Assembly: GCA_020353195.1 (NCBI GenBank)
Contig: CP070691.1
Location: 1,746,547-1,810,546 of the forward strand
Direction: 5' to 3'
Source of the DNA: Phycisphaerales bacterium
Lineage (GTDB): Bacteria; Planctomycetota; Phycisphaerae; UBA1845
Length of the DNA: 64,000 nt
Shown here: positions 51,945 through 59,629 of the stretch, one piece after another
Layout of the letters: each line of letters opens with the position of its first letter
How positions within the stretch are numbered: position 1 is the stretch's first letter
Notes under the pieces: generated by a model
What the model saw: only the letters and a program-made list of their open reading frames with translations
The model's database searches: none
What the model was told of the DNA's origin: nothing
Program-made: the position numbers and the translations under genes

Positions 51945-53200
51945 TCACGCACAATCGCGACCTGTCGATCGAGTTCTGCTCAATTCGCTTCCCCAACCCG
52001 TTCCTCCTGTCGGCCGCTCCGCCCACGGACGACCTCGACATGGTCCGGGCGGCATTCGAGGCGGGCTGGGGAGGCGCAGTGCTCAAGACCACGTCCGTCG
52101 AGACGCAGCCGGTCGATCTGGTCTATCCGATGATGAGTGCCCTGCACTTCGACGGCCAGCGGATCATGGGCTTGGGGAACATCGATCTGATATCCGAGCA
52201 TCATATCGACGTCGTCGAGGCGCGAGCCCGAACGCTCAAGACGGAGTATCCCGATCGCGTGGTCGCCGTCAGCATCATGGGATCGAGCAAGCAGCAGTGG
52301 CAGGAGCTGGTCCGGAGGCTGGAAGCAACCGGAGTGGATTTCGTCGAATGCAGCTTCTCCTGCCCCCAGGGCAGCATGGGCGAGGAGCCCGGCGCCATGC
52401 TCGCCCAGAGCGCCGACGCCACCGAGCGGGTGGCGGGCTGGGTCAAGCAGGCGGCCGCGCGGTGCCCGATCGTCATCAAGATCACGCCGCAGGTGACCGA
52501 CGTGGTCAAGGTGGCTCAGGCCGTCAAGCGAGGCGGCGCCGACGCCATCTGTGCCGCCAATACAATACCTTCGCTGATGGGCGTGGACGTGGATACGTTT
52601 GTTCCCTATCCCGATGTGCAGGGATCGAGCACATACAGCGGCCTGTCGGGCCCGGCGACCAAGCCCATCACCCTGCGAACGTTGGCCGAGATCGCCAAGA
52701 ACGTCGACCTGCCCATCACGGCCACCGGCGGGCCGGTTACCTGGCGCGACGCGGTGGAGATGATGCTGGTCGGCGCCGGGACGGTGCAGTTCTGCACGGC
52801 CGTCATGCATTACGGGCTCGACATCATCGACGACCTGCAGGACGGACTGGCGTTCTATCTCGACGACAAAGGATTCGACAGGCCGGGCGACATCGTCGGC
52901 CGGGCGCTGTCGCGCATCGTCAGCCACGACAAACTCCCCCGTGACGCGAAAACGGTGTCGTCGCTGATCGAAGAGCGCTGCGTGAAGTGCGACCTGTGTT
53001 ATATCGCCTGCCGGGACGGAGGCCATCAAGCCATCAAGATCGAAGCCCCCGACCGCCTGCCAAAGATCGACCCTGACAGATGCCCCGGGTGCCGCCTGTG
53101 CGTCACGGTGTGCCCGGCGGACGCGCTGACCATGGTCAGGAAACAGGAAACACCCGATGACGCCGGCGCGAGAACACCGGCCGACAACGACCGGATCTGA
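51941..53200 (+). CDS. preA: PreA-like dihydropyrimidine dehydrogenase subunit
   Basis: The 419-residue protein has the dihydroorotate-dehydrogenase-like TIM barrel with FMN-binding sites, for example NPFLLSAAPPTDDLDMVRAA and ITATGGPVTWRDAVEMMLVG. The catalytic Cys loop of the DPD family is ECSFSCPQGSMGEE near residue 138. The C-terminus has two 4Fe-4S sites, CVKCDLCYIAC and CPGCRLCVTVCPADAL. It would reduce the 5,6-double bond of uracil, thymine or a related ring with electrons from PreT. Its location among purine-degradation genes suggests a related heterocycle as substrate. The ATG overlaps the preT stop codon. Confidence 0.92.
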   Translation: MITHNRDLSIEFCSIRFPNPFLLSAAPPTDDLDMVRAAFEAGWGGAVLKTTSVETQPVDLVYPMMSALHFDGQRIMGLGNIDLISEHHIDVVEARARTLKTEYPDRVVAVSIMGSSKQQWQELVRRLEATGVDFVECSFSCPQGSMGEEPGAMLAQSADATERVAGWVKQAAARCPIVIKITPQVTDVVKVAQAVKRGGADAICAANTIPSLMGVDVDTFVPYPDVQGSSTYSGLSGPATKPITLRTLAEIAKNVDLPITATGGPVTWRDAVEMMLVGAGTVQFCTAVMHYGLDIIDDLQDGLAFYLDDKGFDRPGDIVGRALSRIVSHDKLPRDAKTVSSLIEERCVKCDLCYIACRDGGHQAIKIEAPDRLPKIDPDRCPGCRLCVTVCPADALTMVRKQETPDDAGARTPADNDRI

Positions 53201-53212
53201 CCCCGATCGGTG

Positions 53213-53830
53213 ATGCGTTCGCAACCCGAAACAACCCCACGTGTGTTCGCGATCGTCCCCGCGGCCGGACGGTCGCGGCGTATGGGCGACGCCAAACAGC
53301 TTCTCGACGTCGGCGGGCAGACCATGCTGAGCGCCGTGCTCAAGCCCCTGTCCGCATCCCGGGTCGATGGGATCGTGCTGGTCACCCACTCGGCCATCGC
53401 AGCAGGGCTCGGCAAAGAGCAGCTCCGAGACGTGTTTGTGGCGATCAACGACGACGAAACCACCGAGATGATCGACTCGATCCGCATCGGTCTGTCGACG
53501 TGGCGGCGGCAAACGACCGTTCGCGAACGCGACGGTTTCCTGGTCTGTCCGGGTGACCATCCCGGTATCGGCACCGCCGATTTCGACGCCTGCGTCGACG
53601 CGTACGGCAACAACCCCGACCGGATCGTCATCGCCACCCACAACCACCGCCGGGGTCACCCCATCGTGTTCCCCGCATCCTTCGCTTCATTCGTGCGATC
53701 CGAACCGTGCGACGCGGGGCTTAACGTGTTGCCGAGAGCCAATCCGGACAGGATTCTGACCGTTCCGTGCTCATCGCCTGCGGTCACGGGTGACGTGGAC
53801 ACGCCGGAGGATTACCGCCGACTTCACTGA
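53213..53830 (+). CDS. mocA: Molybdenum cofactor cytidylyltransferase (MocA/YgfJ type)
   Basis: The 205-residue protein has the MobA-like nucleotidyltransferase signature AAGRSRRMGDAKQLLDVGG near the N-terminus, the CPGDHPGIGTADFDA metal-binding segment near 110, GHPIVFP and DVDTPEDYRRL. It would attach CMP to molybdopterin, giving the MCD cofactor used by xanthine-dehydrogenase-type hydroxylases, consistent with the two hydroxylases in this island. GTG 53210 is directly in front of ATG 53213; no good ribosome site is present. It overlaps the convergent ssnA gene by 7 nt at the 3' ends. Confidence 0.9.
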   Translation: MRSQPETTPRVFAIVPAAGRSRRMGDAKQLLDVGGQTMLSAVLKPLSASRVDGIVLVTHSAIAAGLGKEQLRDVFVAINDDETTEMIDSIRIGLSTWRRQTTVRERDGFLVCPGDHPGIGTADFDACVDAYGNNPDRIVIATHNHRRGHPIVFPASFASFVRSEPCDAGLNVLPRANPDRILTVPCSSPAVTGDVDTPEDYRRLH

Positions 53831-55158
53831 CTCGGTGCCGTACGCTGACACTCCACCGACGCCATCCTTGTCCACAGGGCGGACGCCACCGGCACGGCGT
53901 GGCGACGCATCGCCGGCTCGTCACAGTTGACGATGACGCGATCACGCATCGCCCACCGACCGTTGATGATGACATCCTTCACGTGGTGCGAGCCCATGCC
54001 GAAGATGAAATGACCGCCCAGATTGTCGCCGGTCAGCGGGGTGGCCGGCCGATAGTCGGTAATCACCACATCCGCCGCTGCGCCCACATCCAGTTTGCCT
54101 AATGTGACGCCCAGCGCCACCGACGCCCGCCGGGCCGACGCGGCCAGCATGCCCAGAACGTCGTCCGGCGTAATGCCGGCGCCTGCATCGCGGGCTTTGA
54201 ACCACGCGTATCTGGCTTCGGCGAACATGTCACTGCCGATACCGTCGGTGCCCAGCAGGACCGGGCACCGATAGGCTGTGACCGATGCGTATCCGACCGC
54301 GTTGTTCATGTTCGAGCGCGGGTTGTGGGCCACCGCCGTGCCCACCTCATTGACCCGGGCGACCGCCCCGGTGTCCAGGTGCGTGCCATGGGCGAAGATC
54401 GACTCCGGACGCAGAATACCATAGTCCGCCAACCGGTCGATCAGGGACGTCCCGTACCGCTGGCGGCAGTACCGCTCGTCGCACGGGTCTTCGGCTACGT
54501 GGATGTGAACGCCGGTGGCAAACTCGTCCGCCAGCGCCGACAGTGCGTCGAGCGCCTCATCCTCCAGCGTGAATGCCGCATGAGCACCGGCCAACGCGGC
54601 AAACCGTCCGTCGCGCGCCTCCCGGCATTTTGCCAGGTAACGGCGGTTCTCGTCGATGCCCGCCCGGCGCCCGGCTTGCCCGTTTCGATCGGTCGTCTCG
54701 TAGCACAGCACCGCGCGGAGCCCGACATCGGCGACTCCCTGTTCAATGAAATCGAGCGAACGCGCGATGCACTCCGGCGACGCATGATGGTCGATCAGCG
54801 TCGTCGTCCCGCAGCGCAGCGCATCCAGCCCGCCGATCCGGGCCGACGTCGCAATGGACTCGGCGTCCAGCGCCCGATCCAGCCGCCACCAGATATGCTC
54901 GAGAATCTCTCGGAAGTTCGCCGGCGGCGTTGGCGGTGGCGGCATACCGGCGGCCAGCGCGGAATACAGATGCGCGTGGGCGTTGATCAGCCCGGGCATG
55001 ACAACCGCCCCGGCGCAATCGACGTCCTCGTCACCAGGCCGCGGATCGACGTGGGCATCACGGTCCGCGATGCAGCCGCCGTCGATGCGCAGGCTACCGG
55101 GCTCGACCCCTATCGGGTCAACGTCAACCAGGATTGCATTCCGCAGCACCTTAGCCAT
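53824..55158 (-). CDS. ssnA: SsnA-type amidohydrolase
   Basis: The 444-residue protein matches the SsnA family closely by its landmarks: PGLINAHAHLYSALAAG, HIWWRLDRALDAES, LIDHHASPECIARSL, CYETTDRN, AHNPRSNMNNAVGY, LGTDGIGSDMFAEARYAWF and GGHFIFGMGSHHVKDV. These cover the metal-binding HxH, further His ligands and the Asp (GTDG) of the amidohydrolase fold. SsnA genes are restricted largely to loci with selenium-dependent molybdenum hydroxylases; a ring-opening hydrolase or deaminase step is proposed. The ATG overlaps the upstream threonine-synthase-like stop by one base (TGATG), and GAGGA lies 9 nt before it. The gene is convergent with mocA. Confidence 0.93.
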   Translation of the reverse strand: MAKVLRNAILVDVDPIGVEPGSLRIDGGCIADRDAHVDPRPGDEDVDCAGAVVMPGLINAHAHLYSALAAGMPPPPTPPANFREILEHIWWRLDRALDAESIATSARIGGLDALRCGTTTLIDHHASPECIARSLDFIEQGVADVGLRAVLCYETTDRNGQAGRRAGIDENRRYLAKCREARDGRFAALAGAHAAFTLEDEALDALSALADEFATGVHIHVAEDPCDERYCRQRYGTSLIDRLADYGILRPESIFAHGTHLDTGAVARVNEVGTAVAHNPRSNMNNAVGYASVTAYRCPVLLGTDGIGSDMFAEARYAWFKARDAGAGITPDDVLGMLAASARRASVALGVTLGKLDVGAAADVVITDYRPATPLTGDNLGGHFIFGMGSHHVKDVIINGRWAMRDRVIVNCDEPAMRRHAVPVASALWTRMASVECQRTAPSQ

Positions 55159-56417
55159 CAGCCGGCGTCCTCGGGAGGACATGGCGCGTCGTGCTCGACG
55201 ATGTGAACCACACGATCGAGGTCCGGCGGAACATCATGCGGGCCCGGAACAGCCCGCAACGCGCCGGTGGTGTCCTTCAGTCCGTTGCCGGTGATCATCG
55301 CCACCACGTCGGATCGGTTGTCGACAATCCCCTGTCGCCGCGCCGCCGCGATGCCGGCGACGGCGGCCGCAGCCGCCGGTTCGGCAAACACGCCGGCCAA
55401 CCGCCCCGTCAGCCTTACCGCAGCCATGATCTCGGCATCGGTCACGGTCACGTATGCGCCGTCGCTGTCACGAACTGCCCGGAGGGCCTTGTTCCAGTTC
55501 CGCGGCACGGGCACGTTAATGCTGTCGGCATACGTGTCGCCGTCGGCAGACCGCACGAACTCGCCGGTCCGCCAGGCCGCGGCGATCGGCGCCGCGCCTT
55601 CCGCCTGCACGCCCAGCATGCGCGTCCGCCATGCGACGATCCCGATCGCCTCCATCTGCGCTAAGCCCTTGTACACACCTGCAATCGAGCAACCGTCGCC
55701 CACACTGCAGACCACCCAGTCCGGCGGATCGTCGGCGCACTGTTCGGCCACCTCCAGTCCACCGGTCTTCTTCCCTTCGACCAGATAGGGGTTCACCGCG
55801 CAGTTGCGGTTGTACCAACCGAATCGGTCGCAGGCCCGGGTGCACAGATCGTACGCCTGGGCATAGGAACCCCCGACCCTGAACACGCGGGCCCCGTAGG
55901 CCAGCAGTTGGGCAAGCTTGCCTTCCGGCACATTGTGGGGAACGAAAATCTCGGCCCGCAATCCAGCCACCGCCGTACAATAGGCCAGACTGCTCGCCGC
56001 GTTGCCCGTCGATGCGCACGCCACCGACGTGGCTCTCTCCTGCATCGCACGGGCCACCCCGATCGAACTGGCCCGGTCCTTGAACGACCCCGACCCGCTG
56101 CGCCCTTCGTCCTTGAGGCGAAGCCGGCCGATCTCCAGCGCCTCGGCCAGACGCGGCACTTCGATCATCGGTGTCCAGCCCACGCCGGTGACCACGGGAT
56201 GGTCGGTGTCGTCCAGCGGTAGCAACTCGCGGTACCGCCAGTGAGCACGCGGTCGCTTGGCCAGGGACTCCCGCGTCAGCGTCCGTGCGGCCCGATCGAG
56301 ATCGAACCACACGTCCAGGATCCCCTCGTCCATCCCGCAGCCAGGGCACGTAAAGGCCTGACCCTCCGCAAACTCCCCGCTGCAATTCACGCACACCAGC
56401 TTCGTCACCAGCGACAT
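55158..56417 (-). CDS. Threonine-synthase-like PLP enzyme with N-terminal zinc ribbon
   Basis: The 419-residue protein starts with a zinc ribbon (CVNCSGEFAEGQAFTCPGCG). It then has a fold-type II PLP core: the PLP-binding Lys in SGSFKDRASS near residue 112, the phosphate-binding STGNAASSLAY near 140, and GDGCSIAGVYKGL. This is the archaeal/bacterial threonine synthase architecture. Its place between ssnA and ygeW suggests it does not serve threonine synthesis here but a lyase step on an amino acid produced by purine breakdown, for instance a diaminopropionate-like compound, as YgeX does in E. coli. That is inference. GGGAGG precedes ATG 56417. It is coupled to ssnA by a TGATG overlap. Confidence 0.85.
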   Translation of the reverse strand: MSLVTKLVCVNCSGEFAEGQAFTCPGCGMDEGILDVWFDLDRAARTLTRESLAKRPRAHWRYRELLPLDDTDHPVVTGVGWTPMIEVPRLAEALEIGRLRLKDEGRSGSGSFKDRASSIGVARAMQERATSVACASTGNAASSLAYCTAVAGLRAEIFVPHNVPEGKLAQLLAYGARVFRVGGSYAQAYDLCTRACDRFGWYNRNCAVNPYLVEGKKTGGLEVAEQCADDPPDWVVCSVGDGCSIAGVYKGLAQMEAIGIVAWRTRMLGVQAEGAAPIAAAWRTGEFVRSADGDTYADSINVPVPRNWNKALRAVRDSDGAYVTVTDAEIMAAVRLTGRLAGVFAEPAAAAAVAGIAAARRQGIVDNRSDVVAMITGNGLKDTTGALRAVPGPHDVPPDLDRVVHIVEHDAPCPPEDAG

Positions 56418-56586
56418 GCCGGGTTCCTCCCTTGCACGATCCCACCTGCGCCAACTTGCTTACGCTAGCCTATCCGCCCAAGTCTGACAACCGCCCGGCG
56501 CATCCGGCTTGACAGATCGCCGTCCTCCGAGGATACGTAGCTACCCGTGCGTATTCGCAGCGATCGAGTGGTTCGGAGCCGATTTC

Positions 56587-58050
56587 ATGAGGATCATTGA
56601 AACCATCAACGAGGAAGTGCTCGAAAAGACGGTCCGGCGCTGTCGCGAACGCAACATCATCATCCCCACGTTCGCCCAGCAGAAGGACCCCTCCACCGTG
56701 CCCGACGCCGTCCGGCGGCGCCTCGCCCACGTCGGGCTCTGGGACGTCGATCCGGTCAACCTGTTCCGCATCACGTGGAAGAACGAGCCCGTCGAACGCG
56801 GCGGCGGATTCAACAACGGCAACTGGATCGAGTTCCCCGAGGAACTGACCGGCGTGCCGGCTCGGATCGTCGGCCTGATCGGCAAGTACTTCCCCACGGG
56901 TTCGCACAAGGTCGGCGCCGGGTTCGGATGCCTGGTCCCGCGACTCGTCTCGGGCGGGTTTGACCCGACTGCGCAGAAGGCGGTCTGGCCCAGCACCGGC
57001 AACTTCTGCCGGGGCGGCGCCTTCGATTGCGCCCTGCTGGCCTGCACGGCCGTCGCCATCCTCCCCGAAGAGATGTCGCGGGAACGCTTCGACTGGCTTC
57101 GCACGATCGGCGCCGAAGTGATCGCCACGCCGGGCTGCGAGTCCAACGTCAAGGAAATCTACGACAAATGCTGGGAGATCCGGCGGACACGCCCGGACTG
57201 CGTCATTCTCAACCAGTTCGAAGAATTCGGCAACGCGATCTGGCATTATCATCTGACCGGCACGATCATTGACGAGGTGTTCCGGCGCATCGGCGGTCCG
57301 CGCGATTCGCTGGCCGCCTACGTGTCGGCGACGGGCAGCGCAGGAACGATCGCAGCCGGCGATTTCCTGCGCACGCGACATCCGCTGGTGAAGGTCGTCG
57401 CCACCGAGGCGCTGCAATGCCCGACACTGCTGCAATGCGGGTTCGGCGGCCATCGCATCGAAGGCATCGGCGACAAGCACGTGCCGTGGATTCACAACGT
57501 CCGTAACACCGACATGATCTGCGCCGTCGACGACGAACAGTGCATGGCGCTGTTGCGATTGTTCAACGAACACGGGGGACAGAAGTTCCTGCAAGCTCGG
57601 GGCGTCACGTCGGAAGTCATCGGGCAACTTCCGCTTCTGGGGATCTCGAGCATCTGCAACCTGGTAGCAGCAATCAAGGCGGCCCGCTATTACGAACTCG
57701 GGGCGCACGACGTGATCCTCACACCGTTGACCGACTCGATGGAACTGTATCAGTCGCGCGTGGCCGAGCAGCGGGAGCTTCACGGCCCATACCGCGATTC
57801 GGACGCCGGCGTCCATTACGCCCGGTATATCGAAGGCGTCGGCATCGACCACATGCGCGAGCTGAACTACTACGACCGCAAGGTCCTGCACAATTTCAAG
57901 TACTTCACCTGGGTCGAACAGCAACAGCGCGACGCCGAGGAACTACGCCAACTCTGGGATCCGGATTTCTGGACTCAAACATTCGCCCAGGCGAGCGAAT
58001 GGGACCGCCTGATCGAGAACTTCAACACCAGGGTGGGGTTGACCTCGTAG
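56587..58050 (+). CDS. Fold-type II PLP-dependent enzyme, cysteine-synthase-like
   Basis: The 487-residue protein has a fold-type II PLP core: the Schiff-base Lys in FPTGSHKVGAGFG near residue 105, the phosphate loop PSTGNFCRGGAFDCALLA near 137, ISAT-type YVSATGSAGTIAAGD near 245, and a later GFGGHRIEGIGDKHVPWI. It is longer than cysteine synthase (about 310) and has an extra C-terminal region with TWVEQQQRDAEELRQLWDPD. Related proteins occur as uncharacterised PLP enzymes. Its position directly upstream of ygeW suggests a lyase or ammonia-lyase step in the same pathway. GGAG is 8 nt before ATG 56587; the frame is open farther back but lacks a ribosome site. It is divergent from the threonine-synthase-like gene. 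Confidence 0.85.
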   Translation: MRIIETINEEVLEKTVRRCRERNIIIPTFAQQKDPSTVPDAVRRRLAHVGLWDVDPVNLFRITWKNEPVERGGGFNNGNWIEFPEELTGVPARIVGLIGKYFPTGSHKVGAGFGCLVPRLVSGGFDPTAQKAVWPSTGNFCRGGAFDCALLACTAVAILPEEMSRERFDWLRTIGAEVIATPGCESNVKEIYDKCWEIRRTRPDCVILNQFEEFGNAIWHYHLTGTIIDEVFRRIGGPRDSLAAYVSATGSAGTIAAGDFLRTRHPLVKVVATEALQCPTLLQCGFGGHRIEGIGDKHVPWIHNVRNTDMICAVDDEQCMALLRLFNEHGGQKFLQARGVTSEVIGQLPLLGISSICNLVAAIKAARYYELGAHDVILTPLTDSMELYQSRVAEQRELHGPYRDSDAGVHYARYIEGVGIDHMRELNYYDRKVLHNFKYFTWVEQQQRDAEELRQLWDPDFWTQTFAQASEWDRLIENFNTRVGLTS

Positions 58051-58100
58051 AGTGGGCTCTCGACCGACCCGATCCCGCCGGGATCCACGTGGAGAAGACG

Positions 58101-59315
58101 ATGGACACAGCCGACATTCGCCCTTTGATCGAGCGCCTGGAATCGTGCGCCGCGAGCCTCTATCGGAAGGATTTCCTGCTGACCTGGGAACAACCCGCCA
58201 CCGATCTTCATGCGGTGCTGCTGGCGGCGGAGGCGCTGGAACACCTGTGGCGGGCCAACATCTCCACGTGCGTCTTCGATAGCGGGCTGGCGGTCTCCAA
58301 CTTCCGTGACAAATCGACGCGCACGCGGTTCTCCTTCGCGAGCGCGGCCAGCATGCTCGGACTGTCCGCCCAGGACCTCGACGAGAGCAAGTCCCAGATC
58401 GCCCACGGCGAGACCGTGCGCGAGACCGCCAACATGATCTCGTTCCTTACCGAGGTCATCGGCATCCGCGACGATCTGTTCCTCGGCGAAGGGCACAAGT
58501 ACATGGCTGAGGTCGCCGCCGCCGTCGAGGAGGGGCACCGCGAGGGCGTACTGCCCAGCCGGCCGGCGGTCATCAACCTCCAGAGCGACCAGGACCACCC
58601 TACCCAGACGCTAGCCGACCTGCTGCACCTGCAAAAGACGTTCGGCTCGCTGGAGGCGCTGCCCGGCAGAAAGATCGCGATGACCTGGGCCTACTCGCCA
58701 TCGTACGGCAAGCCGCTATCCGTCGCGCAGGGCATCATCACCCTGATGACCCGATTCGGTATGAACGTCGTGCTCGCCCATCCGGAAGGCTACGACGTCA
58801 TTCCGGAGTTGGAGCAGTTGGCTGCACAGCACGCCGAAGAATCAGGCGGATCATTCACGAAGACGCAGAGCATGGAACAGGCCTTCCAGGACGCAGAAGT
58901 CGTGTACCCCAAAAGCTGGGCCCCCTACAAGATCATGGCGCAGCGGACGGCCCTGTTGAGAGGCGGCGAAGCGAAGAAACTAAAAGAGCTGGAAAGAGAG
59001 TGCCTCGCCGACAACGCCAGACACAAGGATTGGGAATGCAACGACAGACTCATGAGCCTGACGAACCGGGACGCATCCCGCGGCATGAGCGAAGCACACT
59101 ACATGCACCCCCTGCCCGCGGACATCACCGACGTGAACTGTGATGCGGGCGAGGTGGCGGCTAACGTCTTCGAGCGCCACCGCCTGGCCACCTACCACGA
59201 GGCAGAGCACAAGCCGTACATCATCGCGGCCATGATCCTTCTGACCCGTTGCGAACGGCCGGCACGGGTCCTGACGGACCTCCTGGACAAATCCACCCCA
59301 CGCCGGCTGGGCTGA
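58101..59315 (+). CDS. ygeW: Knotted carbamoyltransferase YgeW
   Basis: The 404-residue protein has the transcarbamylase signature DKSTRTRFSFASA near residue 72 (carbamoyl-phosphate binding), HGETVRETANMISF, QDHPTQTLADLLHL and YMHPLPADITDVNC. The whole sequence follows E. coli YgeW, including FLLTWEQ near the N-terminus, MTWAYSPSYGKPLS and YPKSWAPYK. YgeW is a carbamoyltransferase with a deep trefoil knot from the yge locus; in urate degradation it is thought to handle a ureido/carbamoyl intermediate. GGAG lies 6 nt before ATG 58101. It follows the PLP-enzyme gene by 50 bp. A decayed copy of its 3' end occurs at 63298-63399. Confidence 0.95.
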   Translation: MDTADIRPLIERLESCAASLYRKDFLLTWEQPATDLHAVLLAAEALEHLWRANISTCVFDSGLAVSNFRDKSTRTRFSFASAASMLGLSAQDLDESKSQIAHGETVRETANMISFLTEVIGIRDDLFLGEGHKYMAEVAAAVEEGHREGVLPSRPAVINLQSDQDHPTQTLADLLHLQKTFGSLEALPGRKIAMTWAYSPSYGKPLSVAQGIITLMTRFGMNVVLAHPEGYDVIPELEQLAAQHAEESGGSFTKTQSMEQAFQDAEVVYPKSWAPYKIMAQRTALLRGGEAKKLKELERECLADNARHKDWECNDRLMSLTNRDASRGMSEAHYMHPLPADITDVNCDAGEVAANVFERHRLATYHEAEHKPYIIAAMILLTRCERPARVLTDLLDKSTPRRLG

Positions 59316-59629
59316 GAGAACAACGGGGCGTTCTTCCTCGACCTCAAGAGGCCTCCACGGGCTTCAGTCCGGGGCACCCTGGCGTGAACAGGAAAAAAAC
59401 CATGCTTGCTCGCGGTCCGGGCGTGCTGGGACCGCGTGCGAGCACGGAACGCGATTATTGGCAATATGGCTTCGGCCTGTGCTTGAACTTCGCCCCCACG
59501 TGGCTTAGCATTACCACTCACGTTCTTGGTGCGCTTCGGGAAAGAACGCAGCGCACCATGCGGCACCGTCGCCCAGACGCTCTGGGCAAAGATTCACTTC
59601 GTCGCCCCAAGAGAGGAAGGACACGAGAC
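59316..59629. other. Intergenic region between ygeW and the amidase gene
   Basis: This 314-bp stretch precedes the amidase gene. The amidase frame is open through most of it, but the encoded residues have no signal peptide and no ribosome site, so they are taken as non-coding. ACCGCGTGCGAGCAC (59431-59445) occurs again at 63262-63276, next to the decayed ygeW fragment. Confidence 0.4.
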
